NCBI RefSeq assembly: GCF_001437055.1
Contig: NZ_JQBW01000006.1
Span: 189,145-253,144 of the forward strand
Direction of reading: 5' to 3'
Origin: Limosilactobacillus secaliphilus
Lineage (GTDB): Bacteria > Bacillota > Bacilli > Lactobacillales > Lactobacillaceae
DNA length: 64,000 nt
Position numbers and translations under genes: made by a program
The notes under the pieces: model-generated
The model's input: the letters and a program-made list of their open reading frames with translations, nothing else
Told to the model about the DNA's origin: nothing
Databases searched by the model: none
Shown here: positions 34,458 through 43,660 of the stretch, piece by piece
Numbering within the stretch: position 1 is the first letter of the stretch
How the letters are laid out: each line of letters opens with the position of its first letter

Positions 34458-35187
34458 GCTGGTCACCCTTAGCAAGCTGCAGGTAGATATCACTCAAAGA
34501 AGCATTTGGCTGGCCACTTTGGGCTTGTAATTCTTGCAATGTGCCCGACACCTTGACCTGACCCTCGTTGAGCAAGACAAAGCGATCACAGTAACGCTGG
34601 GCAGTATCCAGGACGTGGGTCGACATTAAAATGCCCACTCCCTGCTTCTTCTTTTCGTCAATCAATTGCAAGAGGTCATGGACGGCCAGCGGGTCCAAGC
34701 CGTAGAATGGTTCATCAACGAACAGCATTTTTGCATCTGTCATGAACGCACAGACAATCATGACCTTCTGCCGCATCCCCTTGGAAAAGTCAGCGGGGAA
34801 CCAATCCAGTTTGTTGTCGAGGCGGAAGGTCTTTAACAGCTTTTGGGCACGTTGCCAGGCCGTCTCGTTGTCCAAACCATAGGCATTGATGGTCAGCTGC
34901 AAGTGCTCTCTTAACGTCAATTCATCGTACAAAATTGGCGTTTCAGGCACATAGGCGATCTGTTGCTTGTAGGCCGACGGATCAGTCTGTAAATTAACAC
35001 CATTCAGCTTAATTTCGCCCGCAAATGGCTTCAGCAAACCGATCAGGTGGTTGATGGTGGTCGATTTACCGGCACCATTGAGGCCGATCAGCCCCACCAA
35101 TTCACCGGGTTCCACTTTAAAGCTCACCTTATGTAAGACCGGAATTTTAGAATAGCCGCCAACTAAATCAGAAACTTCAAGTGACAT
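34450..35187 (-). CDS. ecsA: ABC transporter ATP-binding protein EcsA
   Basis: 245 aa. Walker A GLNGAGKST, Q-loop YVPETP, signature region FSKGMRQKV, Walker B MLFVDEPFYGLDP, H-loop STHVLD. Pairs with EcsB. An extended -10 (TGATATAAT, TATAAT at 35216-35221) lies just upstream, divergent from hit, the standard arrangement. Confidence 0.95.
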   Translation of the reverse strand: MSLEVSDLVGGYSKIPVLHKVSFKVEPGELVGLIGLNGAGKSTTINHLIGLLKPFAGEIKLNGVNLQTDPSAYKQQIAYVPETPILYDELTLREHLQLTINAYGLDNETAWQRAQKLLKTFRLDNKLDWFPADFSKGMRQKVMIVCAFMTDAKMLFVDEPFYGLDPLAVHDLLQLIDEKKKQGVGILMSTHVLDTAQRYCDRFVLLNEGQVKVSGTLQELQAQSGQPNASLSDIYLQLAKGDQHE

Positions 35188-35314
35188 AGTGTGCTCCCTT
35201 CTTTTTATCCTGCTAATTATATCACAGGGCCCCTCGGCAATTTGCTGAATGGCCGGACAATTTAAACTTGCGGTATAATGAATTTACACGATTCTAGAGA
35301 AATGAGGCGATTCC

Positions 35315-35740
35315 ATGAACGATTGCATTTTTTGTAAGATTATCAACGGTGATATCCCGAGTTACACGGTTTATGAAGACGATGTGGTGAAGGCCTTTCT
35401 GGACATCTCACAGGTTACCCCAGGTCATACCCTGATGGTGCCAAAGAAGCATGTGCAAGATATCTTTGCTTATGACGACGAACTGGCACAGGCAGTCTTT
35501 GCACGTCTGCCAAAGGTGGCCCGCGCCATCAAGGCTTCCAACCCGAACATCAAGGGAATGAACATTTTAAACAACAATGGCAAGGTGGCCTACCAATCCG
35601 TCTTCCATTCTCACATCCACTTGATTCCTCGTTACAGTGCAGATGATGGCTTCGGAATGAAGTTCACCGACCACTCCAAAGAAATGACCCCTGACAAGTA
35701 CAAGGAAATTCAGCAGTCAATCATCGATCAATTCAAGTAA
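35315..35740 (+). CDS. hit: HIT family hydrolase
   Basis: 141 aa. HIT triad HSHIHLIP and N-terminal zinc-like CIFCKI present. Hydrolyses nucleotide phosphoramidates or dinucleoside polyphosphates. A TATAAT at 35274-35279 may be its -10 box. Confidence 0.95.
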   Translation: MNDCIFCKIINGDIPSYTVYEDDVVKAFLDISQVTPGHTLMVPKKHVQDIFAYDDELAQAVFARLPKVARAIKASNPNIKGMNILNNNGKVAYQSVFHSHIHLIPRYSADDGFGMKFTDHSKEMTPDKYKEIQQSIIDQFK

Positions 35741-35753
35741 TTGGAGCGATTTT

Positions 35754-35966
35754 ATGTTTGAAAAAACTAAGAGTGTCTGGAAGGCCGGCAAACGGGTTCA
35801 AGCTGAGGTTAACAACCTGCAAGCTAACCTAAAAAAGCTGGCCGCATCACAGGATAACCTAACCGCTTTTCAACACGATGTGCAACGAGCAGTGGATCGC
35901 TGGCAATTCAAGGCCCAGCCCCGCTTAGACAAAATCAACGAGCTGCTCAAACATCTCAATCAATGA
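35754..35966 (+). CDS. Small coiled-coil protein downstream of hit
   Basis: 70 aa, helical throughout, with heptad-like leucines (LQANLKKLAASQDNL, LDKINELLKHLNQ). No signal peptide. Begins 13 bp after hit with GGAGCG, so co-transcribed. Small proteins of this kind follow hit next to ecsA in many lactobacilli; function unknown. Confidence 0.8.
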   Translation: MFEKTKSVWKAGKRVQAEVNNLQANLKKLAASQDNLTAFQHDVQRAVDRWQFKAQPRLDKINELLKHLNQ

Positions 35967-35970
35967 TTAC

Positions 35971-36007
35971 AAAAAGGAGTGCGACTAAGAAGTCGCACTC
36001 CTTTTTT
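35971..36007. terminator. Bidirectional terminator between hit operon and prsA
   Basis: AAAAAGGAGTGCGACT and AGTCGCACTCCTTTTTT form a long perfect helix with AAGA loop. Confidence 0.93.
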
Positions 36008-36029
36008 CTATTTGCTTTTAGCGAAGTGA

Positions 36030-36977
36030 TTACTTCGAACTGCCGGAGTTGGCATTGCTTGTGCCAATTGAACCGTTGTTGTTGGAAGAGCCAGGATTCA
36101 GGTAGCCATCCAGGATGTTCTTCAAGTCCTTATCCTTAATGGAGACATTTCCCTTCTTCAGGACCTTTGAAACCACCTTGGCCATGAATGACTGCTTGTT
36201 CATGTTTTCTTCGACGATTTGCGTCTTCAAGTCATCAATGTGGGCACTCTTAGCTCCCTTGGCTGGGTGCTTAACCATGTAGATGACCTGGTAACCATTG
36301 TCGGTCTTAACTGGATCCTTCGTGTATTCACCAGTCTTAAGCTTGAAGGCCGCCTTCTTGTAGGCCGAGTCAACAGATGAGCTGGTGTTATCAAAGGCTG
36401 GCACTACCCCACCGGCAGACTTGTTTGAGCTGTCGGTAGACTTGGACTTAGCCAGTTTCTTGAATTCCTTGAACTTGTCGCCCTTGGCATTATCCAACTG
36501 GCTGATGATGTTTTGAGCATCTTCCTTGGAACCAACCAAGATTTCGGCAGTCTGCACTTTAGGCTCAAAGTTCTTCCATTGCTTGTTAATGGCATCGTTG
36601 GAGAAGGTTGAGTAATGACGGACGGCCGCTTCAAGCAGGAGTCGGGACCGAATCTGGTTCTTGAAGGTCTTAGTCGTCAGACCTTGCTGCTGCAGCACTG
36701 CACTAAATTCAGAACCGTACTGGGACTTGTATGAATTAAATTCCTTGTTAACTTGGGCATCAGATACCTGCTTACCGTATTGCTTTTGCAGGACCTTATC
36801 CAAGATCATCTGCTGCAGAACAGCCTTCCCTTGTGAGGTCTGCTTCATACTACTGTAGTATTCGCTTTCGGTAATCTTACCACCACTGGTCGTTGCAACG
36901 GCTTTGTTGCCACAAGCAGCTAACGGCAGCATCACAGCAACGCCGGCAATGATTGCCAGTAATTTCTTTGATTTCAA
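36030..36977 (-). CDS. prsA: PrsA-type peptidyl-prolyl isomerase lipoprotein
   Basis: 315 aa. Lipoprotein signal with lipobox LAAC (Cys near residue 22), N-terminal chaperone region, parvulin domain about residues 135-235 (TAEILVGSKEDAQNII, GVVPAF, VIYMVKHPA), then a C-terminal part with Asn/Ser/Gly-rich end. The parvulin domain lacks the full set of catalytic residues of active parvulins, as in many lactobacillar PrsA. Helps folding of exported proteins outside the membrane. Confidence 0.93.
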   Translation of the reverse strand: MKSKKLLAIIAGVAVMLPLAACGNKAVATTSGGKITESEYYSSMKQTSQGKAVLQQMILDKVLQKQYGKQVSDAQVNKEFNSYKSQYGSEFSAVLQQQGLTTKTFKNQIRSRLLLEAAVRHYSTFSNDAINKQWKNFEPKVQTAEILVGSKEDAQNIISQLDNAKGDKFKEFKKLAKSKSTDSSNKSAGGVVPAFDNTSSSVDSAYKKAAFKLKTGEYTKDPVKTDNGYQVIYMVKHPAKGAKSAHIDDLKTQIVEENMNKQSFMAKVVSKVLKKGNVSIKDKDLKNILDGYLNPGSSNNNGSIGTSNANSGSSK

Positions 36978-37067
36978 ACTATTTCACATCCTTCTAGATT
37001 GTTACCCATCTAATATACCACAAGCAGATTAGACGGCTAATTGCTTTCGAAAATGTTTATTATTTCT

Positions 37068-38030
37068 TCACTCATTCTTCTTATTTTCTTCGGGCCGGTA
37101 GAATGAACGGTTGTCTAGCGCAAAGATCCGGTCGGTAAAGTCACCAGGGGCAGTTTTGGCCAATGCTGAATCCATCATCATAATGCTAGCGTCCAATTCG
37201 TCTAGATGGTGCAAGATCTCAGCCTCCATCAGTTCTGGACGCACCGGTGACCCATACTCTTGTAAACCATGGTGGGACAAAACCATGTGCCGCAATAAAA
37301 CGACCTGCATGTCATCTTGGTCCAATCCCAACTCATCACAGGCGGCACAAATTTCGCCGTCAATCAGTGAGATATGGCCAATCAGTTTACCAGTAACGGT
37401 GTATTGAGTTGCAACCGCCCCGGACAATTCGACTGTCTTACCCAAGTCATGCAACAGTGCTCCAGCATATAACAAGCCTTTGTTGATGTCCGGATACAAA
37501 CCGCACACCGCTTTGGCCAGCCTCAAGATCGATAAAGTATGGAAGGATAAACCACCCGCATAGGCATGGTGGTTACTCTTAGCCGCTGGCGACTTGAAGA
37601 AATCCTCGCCATGTTGCTTTAACAGGTAGAAGACGATTTTGCGCCAGGTGGGGTTGGTGATGGCTGCCACGAACGGCCGCAGATCATCCTTGATCTTATC
37701 CTCGCTCTCGGGCGCACGAGCAACATAATCTTCTGGGGCATTCGGTTCATTGACCGTTGCCAAGCGCACGTCGTCGATATTTAATTGTGGCTTCCCCTGA
37801 TAAGCAGACCGGGTGCCTTCGACATAAACGACCACACCAGGCTTCAACGTTTCTTCTTGTTTCTCATCCACATCCCAAAAATTGCCGGCCAAATCTCCAG
37901 AACGGTCACTGAAGGTTAATGCCAGGTAGTCGTCGCCCTTACGTGTCTTTCGAATTTGCGCATCCTTGATCAGGGCAAAGACTTTGACCTGGTCACCATC
38001 CTGGAAGTCTGCTAATTGTTTATCAACCAT
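37068..38030 (-). CDS. yhaM: 3'-5' exoribonuclease YhaM
   Basis: 320 aa from ATG 38030 (GGAAAGG upstream). N-terminal OB domain (residues 10-95) and HD domain with HHAYAGGLSFHTLSI and LLHDLGKTVELSG. Degrades short RNA and single-stranded DNA 3' ends. Lies 69 bp after the YlbF-family gene, possibly co-transcribed. Confidence 0.93.
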   Translation of the reverse strand: MVDKQLADFQDGDQVKVFALIKDAQIRKTRKGDDYLALTFSDRSGDLAGNFWDVDEKQEETLKPGVVVYVEGTRSAYQGKPQLNIDDVRLATVNEPNAPEDYVARAPESEDKIKDDLRPFVAAITNPTWRKIVFYLLKQHGEDFFKSPAAKSNHHAYAGGLSFHTLSILRLAKAVCGLYPDINKGLLYAGALLHDLGKTVELSGAVATQYTVTGKLIGHISLIDGEICAACDELGLDQDDMQVVLLRHMVLSHHGLQEYGSPVRPELMEAEILHHLDELDASIMMMDSALAKTAPGDFTDRIFALDNRSFYRPEENKKNE

Positions 38031-38099
38031 ATTTCGACCCTTTCCACGAAAAAAATGGGACAAGGCATTCACCTTCGTCCCATTCACGTCAGCAATTGA

Positions 38100-38453
38100 T
38101 TATTGCAGTGCTTGTTTGTACAAGTCCTGGATTGGCTTCGTAATCGTGTCGTTCAGCTGTTGCAGCATGTTGTCCACTTGCTTTTCTTTGTCCATCAAAG
38201 CACGCACAGCATCTTTTTGGGAAACCTGTTTAGCCAGGTCCTGAACGTTCTTGATTTCATCGTCACTCAGCTTTTCGCCCTTCATCTGCTTTTGTTGAGC
38301 TTGTGCCTGTGACTGTTGGAACTTCTTGAATAAGTCAAAGGTTGCTTGATCAGCCTTCAAAGCATCGAAAGCCTGCTTCAAAGCTTGAAATTCTTGCGTT
38401 TGACTCATCTGTTGTTCCAATTCATTAGCTGTGTCGTAAATATTTACCACCAT
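38100..38453 (-). CDS. YlbF/YmcA family protein (YheA-like)
   Basis: 117 aa, all-helical: residues 8-100 match the YlbF/YmcA domain (IYDTANELEQQMSQTQEFQALKQAF-type start, acidic/basic helices). Relatives form the RNA-processing Y-complex; the YheA branch has no proven role. Position next to yhaM is conserved. Confidence 0.9.
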   Translation of the reverse strand: MVVNIYDTANELEQQMSQTQEFQALKQAFDALKADQATFDLFKKFQQSQAQAQQKQMKGEKLSDDEIKNVQDLAKQVSQKDAVRALMDKEKQVDNMLQQLNDTITKPIQDLYKQALQ

Positions 38454-38503
38454 GTGATAATCCTCCTAAATATTGCTTCTTTTATTGTAGCATGCGCTCC
38501 GTC

Positions 38504-40612
38504 TTACTGAAAGAGCGAAGAAATGCCGTCCCATAGGCGTTTAGCTTTTTGACCTAGACTGCCGGCTCCCTGCCGAACCTGGTTGGCAAAGTCACCCGCA
38601 TCCGTCCAGAAGTCGTTACCACTCTTGGTACCCTTCTGCGCCTTTTCTTGGGCGTCTTCAACCTTGAACTTGGTGCCCGCGGTGTGCGGCAGCAAACTAC
38701 CCATTTCAGCCTTGAACAGCGAGTTGATGTTGTTTTCCTGAATGTTGGTCTGCTGATTTTGCTTATTATCGTAGCCTTCCCAGGTTGCCACGACCACATC
38801 CGGCGTGTAACCAACAATCCATTGGTCACGATTGGTCTGGTCATTCTTAATCCCAGTATCGGTGGTCCCGGTCTTACCGGCAAGCGTGTAGCCTATTGGT
38901 TTAGCGCTCTTACCGGTACCGTGCTTGTAGACCCCGATCATCATGCTCGTCATCGTATTTGCATTCTTCTTAGAAATGACCTGTTTGTTAGTCAACCGGG
39001 ACTTGCGCTTGATAGTATGTCCAGTTGCGTCCTTGATGCTAGTGATGAAGTGACTCGTTGGCAGTTGACCATCGGCAGCAAAGGCAGAATAGGCACGGGC
39101 CAACTGTTCTGGAGAAACACCCTTCGTCATTCCGCCAAGGGCCAAGGCAAGGTTCTTATCGCCCTTCTGAACAGGGAGGCCAAATTTCTGAGCCATAGCA
39201 TAGCCCTCGTTAACGCCGATCTTGTTCAATAGCCAGACTGCCGGTGCGTTCAGCGATTCATACAGGGCTTTATACATTGGCACACTGCCGCTGTACTGGT
39301 TGTTGTAGTTATGCGGCGTGTAATGGTTGGTACCGTACGACTGCTTCTCATCTTGCAAGTATGAGTCATAGTAGTAGCCATGCTCCAGTGCTGGCGCGTA
39401 AACGGCAATCGGCTTCATCGTGGAGCCCGGCTGCCGCCGCATTTGGGTCGAACGATTGTAGCCACGGAAGACGTGCTTCCCACGGCCGCCAACAACCGCC
39501 GTTACCCCACCGGTCTTCGGATTCATTGCCAAAGAGGCTGATTGGACCATTGAGCCAGTGGACTGTGGGAAATTGTCGTCATCATGATAGGTTTTCTGCA
39601 TTGCCTTCTGCTGACCCTGGTCGAGGCTGGTATAGATCTTGTAGCCATCGTTCATGATTTCCTTTTCGGTCAAACCATAGTCCTGAATGGCCTCACTGAT
39701 GACCGCATCGAAGTAGTAAGGATAACGGTAGGTGCCCGACGCGTGATAACCATTATTGATCGTCAATGGTTCTTTTTGATAACGTTTGGCCGCAGCTTGT
39801 GACAGCTTATGATTGTCTACCATCAGCTGCAAGACCACGTTCCGCCGTTGCTTACATGCCTCTGGGTGGGCAACTGGGTCATATGTACCTGGCGACGTGA
39901 GCATGCCGGCCAAAGTCGCCGCTTGTGGTACCGTTAACTCACTGGCGTCACTGTTGAAGTATCGCTTAGCCGCGTCCTGGACTCCCCAAACCCCGTTGCC
40001 GAAGTAGGCATTGTTCAGGTACATGGTCAGGATGTCTTTTTTAGAATATTGATTTTCGACTTCCACCGCGATGAAAATTTCCTTGGCTTTCCGCGAGAAG
40101 GTTTGCTGTTGGGTCAGAAAAGCGTTCTTGACCAGTTGCTGGGTCAATGTGCTCCCACCACCAGAAATATAGTTGCGGTGCATGATTTTGTTTTTGACCA
40201 ACAACAAGCCGGCCCGCATGATCCCCTTCACTGAGAAACCATGTTCATGGTAGAAGTTCCGGTCTTCCGTTGATAAGACCGCATCAGGCACGTTTTGCGA
40301 GATCCGGTCCAGTTTGACATAAGTCCCCTTCTGCGAATAGAGGCTGCCTGCCGAATTATGGTTGCGGTCGTAAATCATTGTGGGCTTTTCCAGCCGGGAT
40401 TGTAGATTCTTAACGTCGGCAGTCTTAGCTACAAATGTCAGGTAAATGCTGGCCATTAAAAAGAGGCTCAGAAAAACGATGATCAGCCACCTGGTCAACT
40501 GATAGCGATGCCACTTCTTCTTCAAAAAGCGCCATGCCCGTCGCACCCAGTCAGCCACCATCATCTTTAGTTTTTTCGTCCATGTCGACTGATCCTGTGG
40601 TGCACGTTTCAT
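38504..40612 (-). CDS. pbp1A: Class A penicillin-binding protein 1A
   Basis: 702 aa. Short cytoplasmic basic N-terminus, one transmembrane helix (about residues 44-64), glycosyltransferase domain with catalytic Glu in STEDRNFYHEHG and GGSTLTQQLVKNAFL, then transpeptidase with SxxK in QPGSTMKP, SxN in SLNAPAVW and KTGT in GKTGTTD. Polymerises and crosslinks peptidoglycan. A single-gene unit between terminator-like regions. Confidence 0.96.
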   Translation of the reverse strand: MKRAPQDQSTWTKKLKMMVADWVRRAWRFLKKKWHRYQLTRWLIIVFLSLFLMASIYLTFVAKTADVKNLQSRLEKPTMIYDRNHNSAGSLYSQKGTYVKLDRISQNVPDAVLSTEDRNFYHEHGFSVKGIMRAGLLLVKNKIMHRNYISGGGSTLTQQLVKNAFLTQQQTFSRKAKEIFIAVEVENQYSKKDILTMYLNNAYFGNGVWGVQDAAKRYFNSDASELTVPQAATLAGMLTSPGTYDPVAHPEACKQRRNVVLQLMVDNHKLSQAAAKRYQKEPLTINNGYHASGTYRYPYYFDAVISEAIQDYGLTEKEIMNDGYKIYTSLDQGQQKAMQKTYHDDDNFPQSTGSMVQSASLAMNPKTGGVTAVVGGRGKHVFRGYNRSTQMRRQPGSTMKPIAVYAPALEHGYYYDSYLQDEKQSYGTNHYTPHNYNNQYSGSVPMYKALYESLNAPAVWLLNKIGVNEGYAMAQKFGLPVQKGDKNLALALGGMTKGVSPEQLARAYSAFAADGQLPTSHFITSIKDATGHTIKRKSRLTNKQVISKKNANTMTSMMIGVYKHGTGKSAKPIGYTLAGKTGTTDTGIKNDQTNRDQWIVGYTPDVVVATWEGYDNKQNQQTNIQENNINSLFKAEMGSLLPHTAGTKFKVEDAQEKAQKGTKSGNDFWTDAGDFANQVRQGAGSLGQKAKRLWDGISSLFQ

Positions 40613-40710
40613 AACTTACTCCCATTTAGAAATACTGAACCCAATTTTACCACGCCGAAAACAAAACTCGATGATGCTGCTCGGCCTTAGTTAATTCTTC
40701 AACTTTAAAA

Positions 40711-40747
40711 ACAAAAACGTGCAAACAGAAAGTTTCTGTTTACACGT
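40711..40747 (-). terminator. Terminator after argS
   Basis: Minus strand ACGTGTAAACAGAAA pairs with TTTCTGTTTGCACGT, then TTTTTG. Confidence 0.85.
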
Positions 40748-40768
40748 TGTACTCGGCTTGAAGCGAGA

Positions 40769-42457
40769 TTACATTTCATCAGGTGCCTTAACGCCTAACA
40801 GGGCCAGGGCAGACTTCAATACATCACTGACTGCCTGAACCAATGCCAACCGTGATTCACGACCTTCGTCATCAACGAGGATCCGGTTGTGTGCGTAATA
40901 CTGGTTGAAGTCCTTGGCTAATGACAATGCGTACTTCCCGATCAATGATGGATCGTATTCGGCTGCCGCACGCTCGATCACTTCACCGAACTGGCCCAGA
41001 CGCTTGATGATTCCCCAGGCTTCGTCACCGTTCAAGTGGATGGCAACGTTCTTCAGGTCAGGTTGACCGGCCTTTCGCAGGATACTTTCAGCCCGTGCGT
41101 GGGCGTATTGAACGTAAGGACCGGTTTCACCTTCGAACTTAACCACGTCTGCCAGCTTGAAGTCGATCGAGTTAGTCCGTTCATTCTTCAAATCGTGGAA
41201 GATTACAGCACCGACACCGACTTGTTTAGCAACCTCATCCGCGTTGGCCAACGTAGGGTTCTTCTCGGCAATCTGCTGACGAGCCAGCTTGATGGAGTCG
41301 TTCAAAACATCCTCCAACTGCACAATGTTTCCCTTCCGCGTGGACATCTTCTTGCCGTTCAGACTCATCAGGCCAAACGGAATGTAATGAATCTGCTTGG
41401 ACCAGGTGAAGCCCATTTCGGCCAAGACAGCCTTCAATTGATCGAAGTGGTTACGTTGTTCGGCCCCAACAACGTACAGGGCCTGGGCAAAGCCATACAT
41501 CCGCTTACGGAAAAGTGCGGCGGCAAGGTCACGGGTCATGTAAAGTGACGAACCGTCGGACTTAGTGATCAAAGCCGGATTCAAGTTGTACTGGCTTAAG
41601 TCCACAATCTTGGCACCACGACTTTCCTGCAACAGGCCTTTGTCAGCCAACAACTGGTCGATTTCTGGCATCTTATCGTTGTAGAAGGCCTCACCGTTGT
41701 AGGAATCAAAGTGAATATCCAACATTTGGTAGATCTTCATGAACCGGGAAAGTGAGGCAGCTCTGAACCACTTCCACAGGCGCCGAGCTTCCGGATCGCC
41801 GTCTTCCAGCTTCTTGAACCACTTCCGGCCTGCATCCGCGTACTCAGGGTGTTCGTCGGCTTCCGTATTGATCCGCACATAGTACTTTTGCAAGGTGTTG
41901 ATTGGGTCCTTCTTAACGGCTTCTTCGTCGCCCCACATCTCATATGCGGCCATGAGCTTCCCGAATTGGGTGCCCCAGTCACCTAAGTGGTTGATCCGGA
42001 TTGGGTTGAAGCCCACCTTGGCCAGAATGTTAGCAATGGCGTTACCAATGACCGTTGACCGTAAGTGACCCATCCCCATTGGCTTGGCGATGTTTGGTGA
42101 TGACAGGTCAATTGCGACATTAGCTAAATGGCCAATGTTTTGCCCACCATAATTTTCCGGATCTTGCAAAATCGTCTGCAAGATAGTGGCGGCCACTGCC
42201 TGCTTGTCCAAGTAGAAGTTGATGTAAGGACCAGCCACAACAACTTTTTCAAAGCCTTCTTGATCCACCTTAGCGACCAGGTCTTTAGCAATCAGCTGCG
42301 GTGCCTTATGCAAAGTCTTGGCTAAAAAGAAGGTTGGGAATGCGTAATCCCCATTCTTCTCGTCTTTAGGCCGTTCAATCTTGTTTAAAATCTCTTCCGT
42401 GCTCAAATCTGGCAATGCCTTACTCAGCGCGTTCGCTACCGTTTGACGTTCGTCCAT
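40769..42457 (-). CDS. argS: Arginyl-tRNA synthetase
   Basis: 562 aa from ATG 42457. The second of two adjacent ATGs is 7 nt after AGGAGG; the reading frame continues 43 codons upstream into the T-box leader, which is not coding. Class I features: HIGH-like [13 protein letters not shown] and KMSKS-like KKMSTRKGN, plus N-terminal domain with [12 protein letters not shown]. Charges tRNA-Arg. Regulated by its T-box. Confidence 0.96.
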   Translation of the reverse strand: MDERQTVANALSKALPDLSTEEILNKIERPKDEKNGDYAFPTFFLAKTLHKAPQLIAKDLVAKVDQEGFEKVVVAGPYINFYLDKQAVAATILQTILQDPENYGGQNIGHLANVAIDLSSPNIAKPMGMGHLRSTVIGNAIANILAKVGFNPIRINHLGDWGTQFGKLMAAYEMWGDEEAVKKDPINTLQKYYVRINTEADEHPEYADAGRKWFKKLEDGDPEARRLWKWFRAASLSRFMKIYQMLDIHFDSYNGEAFYNDKMPEIDQLLADKGLLQESRGAKIVDLSQYNLNPALITKSDGSSLYMTRDLAAALFRKRMYGFAQALYVVGAEQRNHFDQLKAVLAEMGFTWSKQIHYIPFGLMSLNGKKMSTRKGNIVQLEDVLNDSIKLARQQIAEKNPTLANADEVAKQVGVGAVIFHDLKNERTNSIDFKLADVVKFEGETGPYVQYAHARAESILRKAGQPDLKNVAIHLNGDEAWGIIKRLGQFGEVIERAAAEYDPSLIGKYALSLAKDFNQYYAHNRILVDDEGRESRLALVQAVSDVLKSALALLGVKAPDEM

Positions 42458-42680
42458 CATAAAACCTCCTGCAAATAAAAAAGTCCCCAATAGGTCTTTG
42501 CCTATTAGAGACGAGAATTCCCGCGGTACCACTCTAGTTGAATTTACATTCCACTCAATATTAATTGAACTAAAATCTGCCAGCACGCTTTCAGCTCCGT
42601 CATCAATTCGTCTTCCATCAACACGAACTTGCTGTATGAATCAAAAGCCTACTACTCCAGCAAACGACCGCTGTTAAATA
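42458..42680 (-). promoter_or_regulatory. T-box riboswitch of argS
   Basis: Minus strand T-box core GAGTGGTACCGCGG (about 42520-42533), terminator CTCTAATAGG/CCTATTGGGG with TTTTTT (42477-42513). Stem I with AGTAG-like element further upstream. Specifier is not certain: CGT in AGCGTGCTGG would be an Arg codon. Confidence 0.88.
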
Positions 42681-42705
42681 AAAAAGCATCATCAAGTGAC
42701 GGTGC
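42680..42705 (-). terminator. Terminator after tRNA-Gly
   Basis: Minus strand GCACCGTC pairs with GATGATGC (one mismatch), followed by TTTTTTA. Confidence 0.65.
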
Positions 42706-42715
42706 TTAGCGGCTA

Positions 42716-42786
42716 AGCGGGTAACGAGAATCGAACTCGCGACTTAACCTTGGGAAGGTTATGTTTTACCACTGAACTATACCCGC
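42716..42786 (-). tRNA. tRNA-Gly (anticodon CCC)
   Basis: Cloverleaf fits: acceptor GCGGGTA/TACCCGC, D arm GTTCAGTGGTAAAAC, anticodon stem TAACC/GGTTA with loop TTCCCAA, T arm with GTTCGATTC, discriminator T as usual in Gly tRNAs. CCA is not encoded. Reads GGG codons. Confidence 0.93.
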
Positions 42787-42791
42787 AAAAT

Positions 42792-42815
42792 GAATGAGTA
42801 AATGCTTACTCATTC
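42792..42815. repeat. Inverted repeat between DUF2187 gene and tRNA-Gly
   Basis: GAATGAGTAA-ATGC-TTACTCATTC, a perfect 10-bp helix just downstream of the tRNA promoter -10 box. On the minus strand ATTTTG follows it, so it may be the terminator of the DUF2187 gene or an operator. Confidence 0.6.
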
Positions 42816-42816
42816 G

Positions 42817-42844
42817 ATAATACCATATTTTTATTAATTGTCAG
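42817..42844 (-). promoter_or_regulatory. Promoter of tRNA-Gly
   Basis: Minus strand CTGACA (42839-42844), 16 bp, TATTAT (42817-42822) with TGG before it. Overlaps the 3' end of the DUF2187 gene. Confidence 0.6.
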
Positions 42845-43184
42845 TAGCTTTTTTTGTCTTTTTGCTCTTTGCCTTGCTGCTCTTACGCTTGCGTGACGTC
42901 TTGTTGGCTTTAGCAGCCTTTTCTTCGGCTTCTTTTTCTTCCAAAGCAGCCACTTTGCGATCTTCATCCGTCCGTGCAACAGCTTTGAGCATCTTGGCTT
43001 CACTCTTTCGAATCACAGCACGACCGTTTAATTCGTTAACGCTGGACTTGTCTGATGGGTTGAAATCATCAATGGAAACCATCAACGAGTTATCGTAAAC
43101 CTTTTCGACCACACCGGAAAAGTTATGTTCCAGCTGACCAAATTTTTTGCCTTCAACAACGTCTCCAACCTTAAAGAAAGTCAT
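42834..43184 (-). CDS. DUF2187 family (YkvS-like) protein with lysine-rich tail
   Basis: 116 aa from ATG 43184 (GAGGTGG upstream). N-terminal small beta domain of the DUF2187/KOW-like type (KVGDVVEGKKFGQLEHNFSG, MVSIDDFNP, GRAVIRKS) and a C-terminal tail (residues 75-116) of Glu, Ala, Lys, Arg and Ser that is extremely basic (KRKSSKAKSKKTKK). The tail suggests nucleic-acid or ribosome binding; function unknown. Confidence 0.82.
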   Translation of the reverse strand: MTFFKVGDVVEGKKFGQLEHNFSGVVEKVYDNSLMVSIDDFNPSDKSSVNELNGRAVIRKSEAKMLKAVARTDEDRKVAALEEKEAEEKAAKANKTSRKRKSSKAKSKKTKKATDN

Positions 43185-43291
43185 TCCAGCCACCTCGCAG
43201 ATAAAAGTTTCAACAGTATAAAATATTCTACTCTTTTTATAAGGCTTTCTCAAGTAATCGACATTATCGTCCGTACTTTTTCAAAAAATGA

Positions 43292-43297
43292 TAAGAT
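43292..43297 (+). promoter_or_regulatory. Extended -10 of the small membrane protein gene at 43.3 kb
   Basis: TGATAAGAT (TAAGAT at 43292-43297) puts the transcript start near 43305, which supports the GTG start below. Confidence 0.5.
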
Positions 43298-43327
43298 ATG
43301 GTTGAGATTATTGGCTGGAGGGATGAA

Positions 43328-43660
43328 GTGTTGGTATTTGCCTATTTCTTAGTTTTTAGTTTACTGTTCTTAATCTGCCTGCACTTAGGTTTAAATGCCA
43401 CGATTGAGAAGCGGGTGTCAAAGTGGCTGGTGCTTTGCCGCTTGTCAATTTCTGCTTTGGTGATCGGTAAAATTGTTCAGCTCTTGCGGAACCTGCATTT
43501 TTCGTGGGGCATTAACCTGATTCAAGCATTACTTTTGATCGTCGTCATGATGTTAATCGAGATGGGCTTCCGGCGTAAGCGGCTGACGTTCGGTGATCCC
43601 CACCTTAATTTAGTGTTGGAAGTTTTATCTTTGTCGGTCGCCATCATTACACTGATCTAA
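43328..43660 (+). CDS. Small membrane protein, DUF1516 (YisL)-like
   Basis: 110 aa from GTG 43328, with GGAGGG 5 nt upstream; an ATG at 43298 would lie next to the -10 box. Four hydrophobic segments (residues 1-18, 35-52, 62-80, 92-110) with short cytoplasmic loops KRV and RRKR. Length and layout resemble YisL/DUF1516 proteins found in Firmicutes; function unknown. It converges on the FolC-like gene, sharing 4 nt at the 3' ends. Confidence 0.72.
   Translation: MLVFAYFLVFSLLFLICLHLGLNATIEKRVSKWLVLCRLSISALVIGKIVQLLRNLHFSWGINLIQALLLIVVMMLIEMGFRRKRLTFGDPHLNLVLEVLSLSVAIITLI

Noticed and set aside
42458-42586. N-terminal extension of ArgS (43 codons upstream in frame)
   Set aside because: It lies in the T-box leader, including the T-box core and terminator; the downstream ATG has the ribosome site.
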